Shown: positions 1 to 11,481 of the stretch, piece after piece | Layout: each line of letters opens with the position of its first letter | Position numbering within the stretch: position 1 is the stretch's first letter | DNA from: Adiantum capillus-veneris | Taxonomy: Eukaryota; Streptophyta; Polypodiopsida; Polypodiales; Pteridaceae | NCBI GenBank assembly: GCA_014529385.2 | Contig: CM043968.1 | Coordinates: 26,091,513 to 26,155,512, forward strand | DNA length: 64,000 bases | Reading direction: 5' to 3' | The notes under the pieces: generated by a model | Databases searched by the model: none | What the model saw: the letters and a program-made list of their open reading frames with translations, nothing else | What the model was told of the DNA's origin: nothing | Made by a program: the position numbers and the translations under genes

Positions 1-305
1 AATGAGCTCTCTCCCAGCTTAAAATTTAGCGCCACCTTTTGCAAGAGGAAAGTGCACTAAAATGTGCCACTTGGCACGTTTACAAGCAATCTCCTGTCTC
101 GGGGTTGTTGCTTAAAAATCTCCTGACTGGTTGCCTAGTTGACTTGCAACAGAGTTCTAAAATGTTCCCCTTGTCATTCCGGAGGTAATGGCGCGAGCAG
201 ATTTCGTGGCCCAAAATAGCAATTCCCTAAATTTTAGGGGATGCTTCCGTTGGACTCCCACTGGTCATCTGACAATCGATTCATTGCCAAGGTTGGTTGG
301 TTTAG

Positions 306-343
<38 letters not shown>

Positions 344-734
344 TATTCTCCGCATTGCTCTACGCCTCCGCATCGTCAACTTTGACATGATATCAGGGCC
401 GTAGGCTACTTGATCGTGGAAGGAGAAGTGGTGCTGCAAACCAAAGAAGAGGAAAAGCAGAGGAGGACTGGCGGTAGCGTTTTGAAAACGCTTTCGTTTT
501 TGAAGGAGTTCGGTGGTAGTGAATCTCAATTGCTTTGGGGACCCCCTACTGCAAGCGTTCAAAATGGGACCCTCCATTGCTTGTCGGCATCAATGTTTTG
601 AAAAACACAGAGGAGCGACGATATTTCAGAATAGCTTTTGAAATGCTAGGCACAATACCCCACTTTCGACAGTTCTTGGCAGTGTTTTGTTAAGCTGGGC
701 AGGAAGAGAGTAGCTCCGATAGCAACGTTTTGAT
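1..734. other. No gene; repeat debris
   Basis: I see no coding region here. A pure CT run lies at about 310-340. The leucine/serine open frame over it is a by-product of that run. The stretch ends in anonymous sequence leading to an open frame at 735. Confidence 0.6.
260..399 (+). repeat. LTR-end-like segment with primer-site-like sequence
   Basis: The segment from about 275 to 386 resembles one at about 2498-2625: both have the text ATTCATTGCCAAGGTTG, a CT run, then ATTCTCCGCATTG. It ends in ACA directly before TGATATCAGGGCC, which is close to the plant tRNA-Met primer-binding consensus TGGTATCAGAGC. This suggests the 3' end of an LTR and its primer site. No partner coding region was found to the right, so this is a tentative, degenerate fossil. 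Confidence 0.35.
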
Positions 735-1436
735 ATGCCCAATGGCGTTGCAGCAAGAAGGCCAATGAAGGCGCTCGATAGGAGCTCTCTCCCACCCTCT
801 AGGGGCTGTGTCTTGAAACACTACCGGGGGGGGGGGCTCTCACCGGCTATGCAAAGTTTGTCCTTGGCATGTCGAGCAACAAAAGCGAACCTTAATCTAA
901 CTTCGACTATGAAAAGTGATTGGGTTTGCACGCAGTTGGTGGCCTGTACACAACGGACTTTCTCTAGGGCACCGACAATTCATTTGGCTTGGGATTGCAA
1001 AGCCAAAAAGAAATACGTGAGCTCACAAGAGGACAGAGGCAAAGGCAAGCTTGACAAGGATGGCAAGGGCAAAGATAACAGTTTTTGGTGCGTAGCTTCG
1101 GCCTCAAATGACCAACACCAACATTTGGCTATGGATGGTTCTTTGGCTAACACCCAGTTAGCGACCTATGCGCAGGTGAAATTCTCAAAGGAGCCGTCAA
1201 TTTGTTTGGCTCAGGATTATGAAGCCAAAGGCAAGTGCACGAGCTCCCTAGAGGACAGAGGCAAAGGCAAGCTTGACAAGGATGGCATAACTAGTGCTCA
1301 GTTAGCTGCCTTGGTACCCACGAGGTGTGACGACTGTTATAAATGCGAGAAGACACTTTGTTTAGGCTCGGGAATGCAAAGCCAAAGGCAAAAGCAGAAA
1401 CTCACAAAAGGACAAAGGCAAAGGCAAGGTAGATAG
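735..1436 (+). CDS. Hypothetical 233-aa open frame with internal repeat
   Basis: I do not recognise this protein. It is an ATG-started open frame of 233 codons. Its most striking feature is a repeated block: a K/G-rich stretch containing EDRGKGKLDKDG occurs at about residues 99-110 and again at about 173-184, in each case after a DCKAK/DYEAK-like lead-in and a short S-rich spacer. The matching DNA is also repeated, so the frame may simply be a duplicated non-coding segment that stayed open. There is no signal peptide, membrane segment or known domain. It lies among LTR debris and may be transposon-internal sequence. Confidence 0.2.
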   Translation: MPNGVAARRPMKALDRSSLPPSRGCVLKHYRGGGLSPAMQSLSLACRATKANLNLTSTMKSDWVCTQLVACTQRTFSRAPTIHLAWDCKAKKKYVSSQEDRGKGKLDKDGKGKDNSFWCVASASNDQHQHLAMDGSLANTQLATYAQVKFSKEPSICLAQDYEAKGKCTSSLEDRGKGKLDKDGITSAQLAALVPTRCDDCYKCEKTLCLGSGMQSQRQKQKLTKGQRQRQGR

Positions 1437-1817
1437 TTATAGCGGTGATAAAGAATTGACAAAGGAGATCGGCATGGCACACGTGGAGACCATAGTGACC
1501 ACGATGCCAAATTTTTAGTAAGGTGGCCATTGTCGTCACTAGCTTCAGCCAGGGAGAGGCTTGTGAGTGGCGGAGAGGGGCAAAAGGAAGCTTCCTATAA
1601 ATAATTTGGACCCATGTGTTGGAGTCAAGTTATCGGTGTTTGAACCCGTGGTCGAAGTTCAAGGTTTATGCATCTGGAAAGGAACCAATCAGACGTATCT
1701 AAAACACTATGGATGAGTGCACCAATCCATTGTTGTTGGCTGGATTATGGATAGGATGTGTTTCAAAGTTTATTGTCTGGAAAGTTTGGACGTGATGTGT
1801 TCACAATTTATGAATGG
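1437..1817. other. No gene seen
   Basis: Ordinary mixed sequence without a convincing open frame, RNA gene or repeat. Confidence 0.5.
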
Positions 1818-2330
1818 TGTCATGAGGACGGACACACGTGCCAACGGAGAAGAACAGAGTGAACAACTTTAAGAACTTCAAATAACAACTAAATTGAAAG
1901 AGATGCACGACACATGAGACAGGTAGTGGCGGAGTTCCACCCGAAGAGAGCATTGGCCCCAAACTTTGGCGCCCCTTTTGGTATTTCTTTATATTGCTTC
2001 AATTCAGTACAAGCCGGTACTCCACGCTCTGCACCTTTACCCGAAAGCATGCCAGAGAATGAGCCCATGGCACATATTTAAAGGCCCTTGGCCTCTCAAA
2101 ACGAGTTACACGAAAAGCATTTAGCTCCAAAAGAAACCGGTCCAAAAGCCTCCAACATGTTTTGCGGAAATCCGTACAGTATGCCATGTCAGCATGTCAG
2201 CGCAAATTTCGGACGTCTGTACTGCTCTGCCACATCATCAGTCTTTACGCAAGGTTTGTGCTAGTTCTGCTTTATTTAATCTCTCTAGGTTACTTGGGCC
2301 CCATCGGAGAGGGTCCCATAAGTTGGTGGG
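1818..2330 (-). repeat. Partial LTR-like copy, left end of the gypsy remnant
   Basis: This starts TGTCATGAGGACGG and aligns with 3939 onward: GTGCCAACGGA, the GAGTTCCACCC block, the CTTTATATTGCTTCA block (an antisense TATA box) and the CCACGTCA/TGTCAGC-type blocks. Homology stops at about 2330, where a different LTR-like segment begins. Confidence 0.6.
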
Positions 2331-2334
2331 ACCG

Positions 2335-2530
2335 TGTAACTATGGCAGAGAGGATGTTAAAATTTATAGCATTTCAAGTGAACTGCCCAATGTGATCCCA
2401 ATATTTATTTTGGCGTTACGTATTTATTTACTTATTTGTCGAACTTTGGGTAGGGCAATTTGCTAAGGTGACTATATAAGTACACCTAGTCCCCATCAAT
2501 CAATTCATTGCCAAGGTTGTTTGGTTAAGT

Positions 2531-2589
<59 letters not shown>

Positions 2590-2625
2590 CTCTCATTTAT
2601 TCTCCGCATTGTTGACTTTAATAGT
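2335..2625 (+). repeat. LTR-like fragment, second family
   Basis: This begins TGTAAC, holds a good TATA box (CTATATAAGT at about 2472) and continues into a CT run at about 2530-2586. It ends in a block similar to the one before 386. It abuts the partial gypsy-like LTR on the left and gag-like sequence on the right. No target duplication is evident. Probably a fossil LTR piece. Confidence 0.4.
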
Positions 2626-2837
2626 TGGGTCGCGATTGAACTCCACCACTGCATAGCATTATCTTTAAGAAATCCCGCAACTTGAGAAATCTTTGATTCT
2701 TTCGTATAGTTTCCCAAAGAATAGATGTTGTTGAATTGTTGTAGGAATTGCAAGGCTTTTTTCTGATCTTTCGCTCCAGAAAAAGTGAAAAATTTTATTG
2801 TTGTGCGACCATCCTTGAAATCCTTTGGTTGGTTAGG

Positions 2838-3379
2838 TGTAACAAACTGCTACGTGTCAAAACCCTAAAGAATGGAGCCAACTTGCAGATGCTGGCTGAG
2901 GGGCCTAAACAGAAGAAGTCCTACCAACTTACGGGGACCCTGTCCAATGGGGCCCCAAGTGACAAAGGATTAAAATAAAGCAGGACCCACATACAGGAAA
3001 AGAAAATTGATGACGTGGCGGATTTTCGAAAATTTCGTTGGCATGATGACGCGGTAGGTTGTGCGGATTTTCGTGTTTTGTGCTGGCTGATGACGTGGCA
3101 ACTATACGGATTTTCGTAAATTACGCTGACAGCTTTTTGGCTTTGCTTTTGGACCAGAAGCTTTTGAGTTTGAAAGCTTTTTATTGTAAACTGCTTTTGG
3201 GGCCTAGGGCCTTTAAATATGAGGTTAGGGCTCATTCTCTAGCATGCTTTCTGACGAAGGTGCAGAGTCTGGAGTACCAGCTTGTACTGTGTTGATGCAA
3301 TATAAAGAAATACCGAAAGGGGCACCAAGGTTTGGGGCCAATACTCTTTGGGGTGGAATTCCGCCACTCCGTGTCGCAT

Positions 3380-3436
<57 letters not shown>

Positions 3437-3515
3437 CAGTTCAGCTGGTAATGAAGTGCTAAAAGTCTGTTCAGTCTGTTCTTTTCTGTTGGCACGTGGT
3501 GCCCGTCTTGTGACA
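2838..3515 (+). repeat. Solo LTR with TTAGG target duplication
   Basis: This 678-bp unit starts TGTAACAAAC and ends CTTGTGACA. It is flanked by a perfect 5-bp direct repeat, TTAGG at 2833-2837 and TTAGG at 3516-3520. It is the reverse complement of the repeats at 1818 and 3939. In the plus orientation it has a TATA-like AATATAAAG at about 3300 and a CT run at 3382-3433. No internal region is attached, so it is a solo LTR left by recombination, sitting inside a related element. Confidence 0.8.
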
Positions 3516-3925
3516 TTAGGCGTAAACCCCAAATGTGGGATAATAGGAATATCCATATGGGCTCCAACCATTGTACCGAGGTGGCGGTGGTGGCGATTAC
3601 GCTGGATCAAGGTTAGACAGCTACACCATGTTCCTAAAGAACCCCCGATTTAAATAGAAGGCTGAGATGGTTGTCGATTAGAGGCTCTTGCACTTTTTGG
3701 TGCCGGAGGAGGAGGTACCATTTGGGATATTAGAGGGAGCAACATGTAGTTGAGGAATTGTTGAAAGCTTTGCAGCATTGGAAGATTTTGTTGCGGATGC
3801 CACGAAATTATGTCGCAAAGCTCGTTGAGAAGAAGTTGTAGGTACTCTGTAGAATGCAAAAACGCCATTCTGCTTTGTGTGTTCTTGGTAGGACAGGTAT
3901 GCTTTCAAAAAAGCACATGATTGGA

Positions 3926-4627
3926 GCTCTGATACCACTGTAACGGAGGCACCACATGCCAATGGAAAAGAACAGACAGAACAAACTTTAAGCACTTCAA
4001 AACAATTGAAGTGAAAGAGAAACACTGCACACGAGACCCGGAGTGGGGGAGTTCCACCCTAAGAGAGCACTGGCCCCAATCAATGGCGCCCCTTTTGGTC
4101 TTTCTTTATATTGCTTCACACAGTACGACAACAGCGGCCTTGCTCTGCATTTGCTCTGGCTAGAATGCCAGAGAGAGAGTCCACCCTTCATATTTAAAGG
4201 CCCCAAACCTTGTAAAAGCAGTTTATGTGAAAAGCATTAGATCCTAAAAGCATGTGGTCGCCAAATGCTGCTAGTGCAAATTCAGGAAATCCGTACAGTC
4301 TGCCACGTCATCAGCCAACGCAAAATCGTGGACATTCATACAGCTGCCACGTCAGCATGTTAGCCTAAAATTCGACCGTCTGTATAACTTGCCACTTCAT
4401 CATCTTCTATGTGTGGGTGTGGGTGCTTTATTTTAGGCCCCATTGGACGGGATCTCATGAGTTAATTGGGGTTTAGGATTTTAATCCTAACCTTTCTTTA
4501 AAAATTGGGCCACTCGGCGAGGATTTGTAAGTTGGTAAAGACTTCTTCTTTTTCTACTATGGTTTAGGCTCGGGGAGCCCTAACCCGCTGGGTCTTCAAT
4601 GGCTTAACAAGTCAGTAGTTTGTGACA
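3926..4627 (-). repeat. LTR (3939-4627) with primer site, right end of the gypsy remnant
   Basis: The LTR runs TGTAACGGAGG to GTTTGTGACA, about 689 bp. Immediately left of it, at 3926-3938, the plus strand reads GCTCTGATACCAC, the complement of the initiator-Met primer site. This fixes the element as minus-strand, with this LTR as its 5' LTR. Confidence 0.65.
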
Positions 4628-4787
4628 ACTCAAAACGATTCTTCGTCTCTGGAGGATCTGATCCTTTTTGCAGCACACATAGGTTCTCGCATAAAATTTG
4701 ACAGACTCTGCCACCGCTCCAACTGCTGGTGTGTGGGGAGATGAAGAAAAGCTAAATCCCGGCGTGGGAACAAGAAAAACCAATTGA

Positions 4788-4987
4788 GATTTTGGCAAAT
4801 TTTTGGCGGAGAATCTTGATAGAGCGGAGTACAAACGTCAATTGCAGGTTGACACATGTATGAAAGAATTGATCAAGTACTCCAGGGACCCGAAATATGT
4901 GAATCACCTGAAGAATTACCCGCTTTACGAGGCCTTCAAGCTCCTTAGTAGACAAGGAAGAGGAAAAGGAAGAGGAAGTGACTGAAC
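4788..4987 (+). CDS. Candidate exon or gene fragment, unidentified
   Basis: I do not recognise the family. An open stretch reads like ordinary globular protein: DRAEYKRQLQ, then CMKELIKYSRDPKYVN, then YPLYEAFKLLS. The same frame continues upstream for about 28 codons beyond one TGA at 4785-4787. At its 3' end the frame closes at 4985, while a neighbouring frame continues as an acidic E/K-rich stretch. Either an intron or decay could explain these features. It lies about 260 bp before another exon-like piece (5243-5418) on the same strand, so both may belong to one host gene or pseudogene. Confidence 0.35.
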
Positions 4988-5242
4988 AAGAAGACTTCTG
5001 CATGTTTAGAAGCTATTTATGAATTTGGTTCAAATGTTATATTTGGAGTGCTTAAAGTAGGAAATGGTGCTAAATCGTTTGATATCTTGTTGCTGGACAG
5101 TAGGTCATGTATGGTTCAGCCCAAGAAAGCCAAATTCATACGTTTTCCTTATTTCCATGCCTGTATGCGTTTGGGTATGAAAAACGTATGGGAAAAAATG
5201 TGGCCACTTCTTCACATAATGACTTTCTGTTACTTGTTGCAG

Positions 5243-5418
5243 GAAAAGCAGCTGCATTAACTTTGGCTGGTTTGGTAACTGGAGCTATTGTGGGGGGTGC
5301 AGTTGAGTCATGGCTACGAGTCGACATAATCCCTGTTTTTGGAATAAGCTCACCTGCTGTGGTTGTAAGCGAGTTTGTGCTTATTTCCCTCTGGCTTTCA
5401 TCTCTCTATCTACGTTAA
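5243..5418 (+). CDS. Candidate terminal exon, small hydrophobic membrane protein
   Basis: A pyrimidine-rich stretch ending TTGTTGCAG at 5242 is a good splice acceptor. The frame after it runs 58 codons to a TAA. It encodes GKAAALTLAGLVTGAIVGGA, a Gly/Ala-rich probable transmembrane segment, then VESWLRVDIIPVFGI, then a second hydrophobic stretch ending in SSLYLR. The Gly-rich membrane helix plus a loop is reminiscent of small plastid-envelope proteins of plants, but I cannot name it. The rest of the gene may include the exon-like piece at 4788-4987. It could be a pseudogene fragment. Confidence 0.4.
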
Positions 5419-6223
5419 TAAGATGGTGAGAAATGTACCATATGTCAGAAAATTTATGCCCAACTCATCATGGCCACTTTCAGGTCCACATGCACGAATT
5501 TCACACAATTCGACCACTCGAGGTTGGTGGCCTTAAGGCCATCAATTTGTTCTTAACCTCTCCTACCGATTTCTTTATTTGTTTCATGGGGCATTGTGTA
5601 AATATAGTTGAAATTGTTTTTGGTATTTCCTACGTGCCACCCGCGTAGGTATTTTTCTTTACTTTTTGACGTCACTGCACTCTGAGGCTGGCTGTTTTTC
5701 TTCACCAAGTTTTATATGATTGTTTTGTTCAAAGCCTTTTTTGGTTGCTTGTATTCGGAGGCAAGGAGGAGGCATGAGCCTCTTTTTGTATGTTTGTTGA
5801 TTTCTTTAAACAACTGAAGTTGTATGTTAGGAATCCATGAAGGGGCGGAATGGGCATTAGTGTGAATAGGTTGCTGTTTTGGTTATGCTGGTCAAAATTG
5901 ACTTCTTATGAATACAAGAACAGTTTGCATGGCATGCTCTCTAAAGCTCTTGATTCTGGTACATATGAGGTTCTATCGCTTATTGCCTTCCCTTTGGCAA
6001 AGGTCTAAGCATTGTTTGTGGACACCAAAATGCCATCATGAAAGTCTCGTTTTTATGTAGAAGCATTACATGGGCTATTGTTCTTACGAATGGTGAAGTA
6101 TTTCAAAGAGTTAAATTAACAATGCACAACATGCATACATGAAACAACCAAATAAAAAGAGAGAAACTATGAATTAAAAAAAAGAGGTTTTCTTGTCTTA
6201 TCCTCTTAGGTTGCTTATCTGTG

Positions 6224-6268
<45 letters not shown>

Positions 6269-7082
6269 GTGATCAAGCAACGGGGAGTACGGCGATAGCG
6301 AGGAGAATGAGCAACAGCGGTGGTTTCTTCCTCTCGGAGCGTGCATCCCTCAGTGAGACAACATCGCAGGAGGTGAGTGATACACCATCTGTAGTCATAG
6401 ACCTTGTCTGTGTGCACAAGTTGTGTGCTTGCAACCCCTGTGGCTTGCACACAATGTTGAGCAAGCTCCCCAAAAAAAAACCGACTCCAACTAGTCCCCA
6501 TGTAAGAAAGAGCCCCATTGGCCCCAGTCTTGATTTACATGTATATAGGAAGTAGGATCCTTAGCTTTCTTTCAAGTGAAGGAATAGTGTCTCATCTTAA
6601 TATATGCCCCACTTATCAAGGGCAAAAGGAAGAATGTGGGATTTAAGCTTCACTTTTCCCTCCACAAGCCTCCTTTAGACTTTCCCCTTTTGCCCACACA
6701 CCCATGTAGAAATTGACTATTTTGGGGGTTATGAGAGTTTCAAGTAGCCAAATTGTGTGTTGTAAAGCCCGCTATATTCCTCCAAATGATACGCTCATTT
6801 CAAGTTATCACATGACCTATTCCACATCATACACATAATTTTTTTAAGGAAAAAAAAAAATCAAGTGAAAACGACCAATATAGCTAGTGGCGAGGCTTCT
6901 TAGGGTATTCGTCAATGCTTTTAGGGTACCCGCATCACATGCATTTACACTCTGGATGAGTGTTAGAGCTTGAGCAATTAGAGAGTGCCTCAAATTACGT
7001 AGGAACCCATTATCCACCTACGTTAAATTCTTGGCCTTCGACTGTGACCTACTGTAGTGTAACCCAAGAGCCATAGATTGCG
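5419..7082. other. No gene; GA repeat at 6226-6266
   Basis: The first part could be the 3' untranslated region of the exon-like piece before it. A GA run lies at 6226-6266. The open frames around it (6103-6555) are repeat-driven and have no recognisable domain. Confidence 0.5.
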
Positions 7083-10000
7083 GTGGCTAGTGATTGTTTC
7101 TTTGATTCTGACATGATGGAGGGACAACCTATCCCATCCCTTGAATATAAAAATCAAAACGTACATGTCTCAGCTCCACAACCAAGTGCTAGTGTGTTTA
7201 GTTGCCTAATGGAAACCATTAGTCGAGCCACTCATTTGGACCCTATAGCTAGTGAAGTAAACGAAGGCGATGGAGAGATAGATTTCCTTTCACATCTCAT
7301 GTAGACCTTATACTCCTCAAGAGTGTCCATGTCGGTATTCTACCCCCTGCACTCACTAAAGACCCTACAAAGCAATCACTCTCTGAAGTTCTACTACTTG
7401 ATGGTAGGAGTCTTGCGGAAGTAAAGAGGTCGAACAATATATGCAAGCAGCTAGGGAGAGGGAAATTGAGAGCTTACGTATAATATAACAACGATATATC
7501 AAAGCAGCTAGGAAGAGGGAGATTGAGAGCTTACGTATAACAGAAAAACATTGAGCCATGAAAGCAAAGGTCCCTATGACAATAGTCATGCCAGTCAAGC
7601 AACTGAGTGCTCTCGAATAACAGTCACACTAAGGGTCAAACCATAGGGGGCCACAATGCCTCCACTTCAAGGGAGACCTCCAGAACACCAGAGGGGGTAT
7701 TTCTTAATGAAAATGGAACTCCCTCAATAAGTCCCATGGATCCTTTATATGTTGTTTCACCTGGCGTCTCGATACAATTTGAGCCCACAAGCAATAGTTT
7801 TACATTTTGAGATTTTTCCTAGACGATATTTGTGTTTATTCCTCTTGGGAGAAGCATCTATCATGTTTACAAAAAGTGTTGGAAAGGTACAGATTATATT
7901 GCATCTCATTGAACCCTTTCAAATACCAATTCTGGGTTAAGCATGGAGTCATTTTAGGACATATAGAGTTCAAAAATGGTATTTCTATAAATGAAAGAAA
8001 AATTAAAGCCATTGTCAATTTTCCACCACCTACAAACTATAAGGGAGTTCAAAGATTCATGGGCTATGTTGGTTATTATTGGCGGTTTATTCTAAACCTT
8101 GTTGAGATAGATCGTCCGTTGTACAAGCTTCTTATCGAGTTTCACTCGACTGGGGAGTGTGACCATGCTTATGAGTTATTAAAAAAGTTCCTGACAAGTG
8201 CCCCAATTCTACGAGTGTCCGATTGGAATGTAATTTACCATGTGCATATTGATGCATCAAACTTTGCCATTGGGTATGTTCTAACTCAACCAAGAGAACT
8301 ATTCCATCGGGTATGTTCTAACTCAACCAAGAGAGCATAAATTGGACTATCCTATTAGCCTTGCAAGTCACCAATTAAATGATGTCGAGATAAACTACAT
8401 CACTACAAAGCGAGAAGGCTTAGCTATGCTTTATGTTGTAAAAACATTGATATTACCTTCTTGCTACCAAGTTTGTGTTTTACGTTGATCATCGACCATT
8501 CTTGTATCTAGTAAACACGCCATGTTCCACGGAGAGAAATTATACGATGGTTGTTAATTCTATCCGATTTTGATTTCACTGTTGTTATAAGACCTGGCAA
8601 GAAACATGTTATGGTAGATCATGTATCTCACATACCCAATGGTGAAGCCTCTATTGGATTGGATGATGAATTTCCTGACACTTCCCTATTCATAGTCGAG
8701 ACAATGCATGAATGGAGTGAAAAGATTGTCAACTTTTTAGTTAATGGGTTTCTCCCCATAGTGTTTTAAAAGGATTTAGCTCAAAAGTTAATCAAGGAAT
8801 GCAAACCTTATTGCTTGATTGTAGGAACTCTCTATAAATAAGGAAAAGATGACAATCTTAGGTGTTGTGCCCGTGAAGATGAATATTTGTACATTTTGCA
8901 AGAAGCACACATGGACGTAGTTGGCGATCACTTTTTGGGAGAATTGACTACTAGAAAGGTATTACAACCAGGATATTGGTAGTCCACATTATTTAAGAAT
9001 GCATCACTCTTTACAAAAGGATATGATGAATGTCAATGTCATGTAAAATAACAAAGAAAAGATAAGATGCCTCTACATCCTATTAAGGTGACCCAGCCAT
9101 TTGAAAAGTGGGACTTAGACTTTGTAGGTCCAATTAGTCCAGCATCTCGTAATATTCAATCCTAATATATTATCATGGCCACTGACTATGTGAAAAACTG
9201 GATTGAAGCTAAAGCTACATGCAAGATCGACGCAAGGATAATGGCTAAGTTTCTCTTTGAAAACATTATTACACGATTCGGATCTCCCTTTGAGATTGTG
9301 AGTGACAATGGTACCTATTTTATAAAATGAAGTGATAAAAGAATTCACATCAGATTTCATGATATCTCACCATAAGTCTACACCTTATTATCCACAAGAA
9401 AATGGCCAAGTTGAGAGTACCAACAAGACTCTAATTTCTATCTTGACTAAGACGGTAGAGGCTCATCGTACAGATTGGGACTTGAATTTTATATCAACTC
9501 TATGGGCTTATCGTATTGCTTATAAAGTGGCTATTGATAGCACACCATTTAAAATGGTGTATGGTCAAGAAGCAGTAATGCCATGGGAGTTCGTCATTCC
9601 TAGTTTTCAAGTAGCTAAAGTTGGGATGGTAACCCATTAGTCAAGCATTTATATATCCTCAAAAGGCTAGAGGAAGAGAGGTAGATGGCTATACAAAATG
9701 CCCTTGTGGAGAAAGATAGAAGAAAGAAGTGGTTTTATCGCCATTTAAATAACAAGGACATCAAAGTCGATGGTGATAAAGTTCTTATGTATGGGGCCCT
9801 TTTTTTTAAAAAAAAAAGGTTGAAATACACTGGCAAAGGGCCATATAGAGTATGCAAAATTATTCCACAAAGGTACCCTTTGTGTGGAGACTCTAGATGG
9901 AGTTGAAACCATTGGATTCTTCAATGGGAGTAAATTCAAAAGATACTACGATCCCCTAAGCCAAGAGGAATTACGTGTCATTCATGAAAAGAAATCAACA

Positions 10001-10090
10001 AAAGAACAAGCTAAGATTAAAAAGATACAAGCAAGGGTTGAAGCTCGAGAGCGACAAAAATGTGCTAGAGAGCCAACGAGAAGCTAATCT
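7083..10090 (+). mobile_element. Ty3/gypsy pol fossil
   Basis: Recognisable parts lie in gypsy order. Reverse transcriptase, with an FLDD-type catalytic box, is at about 7805-8040, followed by the GYYWRF connection and RNase H start (HIDASNFAIG) to about 8340. RNase H continues to about 8770, and integrase core and C-terminal parts run from about 8870 to 9910. The piece at 7083-7304 may be upstream polyprotein. Several breaks interrupt the frames, so this is an old, dead copy. LTRs were not identified. A short duplication in the RNase H region and the AT-rich, uneven sequence fit long decay. Confidence 0.8.
7444..7540. repeat. Tandem duplication, period about 57 bp
   Basis: The text AGCAGCTAGGGAGAGGG..GAGAGCTTACGTATAA at 7444-7483 recurs with few changes at 7501-7540. 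Confidence 0.8.
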
Positions 10091-10990
10091 AGGAGTTACA
10101 TATTCATTCCAAGTTGAAGCAGATGATGATTCTATAGACTATAAACCGCCTCTACGGTACCCAATTGAGTTGAATAGCTTTTATAGGAAAGTACTATATA
10201 ATGCATTATTGGACAAAGGAGCAAAACATAATTTTCTATCCTGTGGAGTGTGGTGTCAACTAGGAAAACCACCCTTATCCACAAGTAAGAAGAAGACCAC
10301 AACTTTTGTGATCCTACACACTCCTATGGTTCAAAGCTTTTTGGTCATGCATGTTGGCACTATGGAGAGTAACATAAACCTAGGGTGCAAGTGGATGTTT
10401 GTAACTAAATGTAATATCAATTGGAGGACCGGGAGTATCATGATGCAAAAACCAAATCTTACCCCTATTGCTCAAGGAACGACACCCAAACTATCACCTC
10501 TTGATTACATAAAAGACAACAAAATGTCACAAATCCAAGGAGTTGAAACATCCTTTCGTGTAGCACAACCCTCTAAAGCTTCAACCTCGATGGCTATGAC
10601 AGAAAATGTCACACCCAAGACTTCACTTGATTGGACAAAAGATACATATCAATGGATTTCCAAGGCATCATTACCGAACCCTCCTACACTTCAAGTTCAT
10701 TCACAAAAGAAACCTTGAAAGAATAGGTCCACTCAGATTAAGATATTCAAGGTTACATTGCGTTGGGTTTATAAAGAACTTTTAGAAGCCTAGGATGCAA
10801 TGAGTATAGTTCAATCCTTAGCTACGATGAGTATAGATCAATCCTTTGCAAGAACTCTCCGGTGGATCAATTTTGATATTGTCAGTTATTTAAACAAGAT
10901 GGTGCAAAATTTACATTTTGAAGCGAAGGTGGAGATTATGCATGGGGTGGGAGCTAGTTTGGGCTCCAAAGCGATACCAATCTATTCCGT
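10091..10990 (+). other. Second protease-like coding stretch behind the gypsy integrase
   Basis: An open frame continues to 10718. At about 10180-10270 it reads ALLDKGAKHNFLS followed by VWCQLGKPPLS, which resembles the retropepsin region of plant gypsy elements. The order is unusual because the protease normally precedes reverse transcriptase. Either a second decayed element joins here or the fossil had an extra 3' frame. The rest (10500-10720, rich in Ser/Thr/Pro) is not recognisable. Confidence 0.4.
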
Positions 10991-11391
10991 CTAGCTAACA
11001 AAGGGGGGAGTCACATGACGCTTCTAGATCCTCATGTAATGCATCCATAGATGTAAAAGCTTCTACACAACCTCCACCCACCATTGTGATTCCCCACAAA
11101 GCTACAACAAAATCTACACCTCCCATTGTTAAATTATCGCATGATGAACCACTTCTAGTTCGTTCCAAGGAAAGTACCTTGCAACTCGATGACACACCTA
11201 AGGTAATAGAAAACTATTGGCTAAAATCCTGACCTATTACCAACTGGAATATGTGGTTTTAAAGGGTATTTACATCTTTTTAGAAGGTAGGATCTACCCA
11301 AGGAAGGGGAATATGCATTTATCGTGTATGTTCTTGTAAAGTCCTGCTCATCCTTCCGTCCTTGACCTTTTTAACCTCCCAATCTTAGGGA

Positions 11392-11392
11392 A

Positions 11393-11479
<87 letters not shown>
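11392..11479. repeat. Compound (TG)n(TA)n microsatellite
   Basis: About 9 TG units run directly into about 34 TA units. The tyrosine/isoleucine open frames over it are artefacts. Confidence 0.95.

Positions 11480-11481
<2 letters not shown>

Larger units (their letters stand above)
1818..4627 (-). mobile_element. Ty3/gypsy-like remnant, minus strand, broken
   Basis: Two related LTR-like sequences lie in the same orientation (1818-2330, partial, and 3939-4627). The right one is bordered on its inner side by a minus-strand primer site, so the element points left. Gag-like coding pieces lie on the minus strand between them. One, at about 2630-2750, carries the WW-containing signature of retrotransposon gag (FLKDNAMQWWSS). 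A less distinctive piece lies at about 3650-3870. A solo LTR (2838-3515) and another LTR fragment (2335-2625) interrupt the interior. No pol was seen. The outer flanks do not match as a target duplication (AATGG against ACTCA). It is an old fossil with several breaks. Confidence 0.6.
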
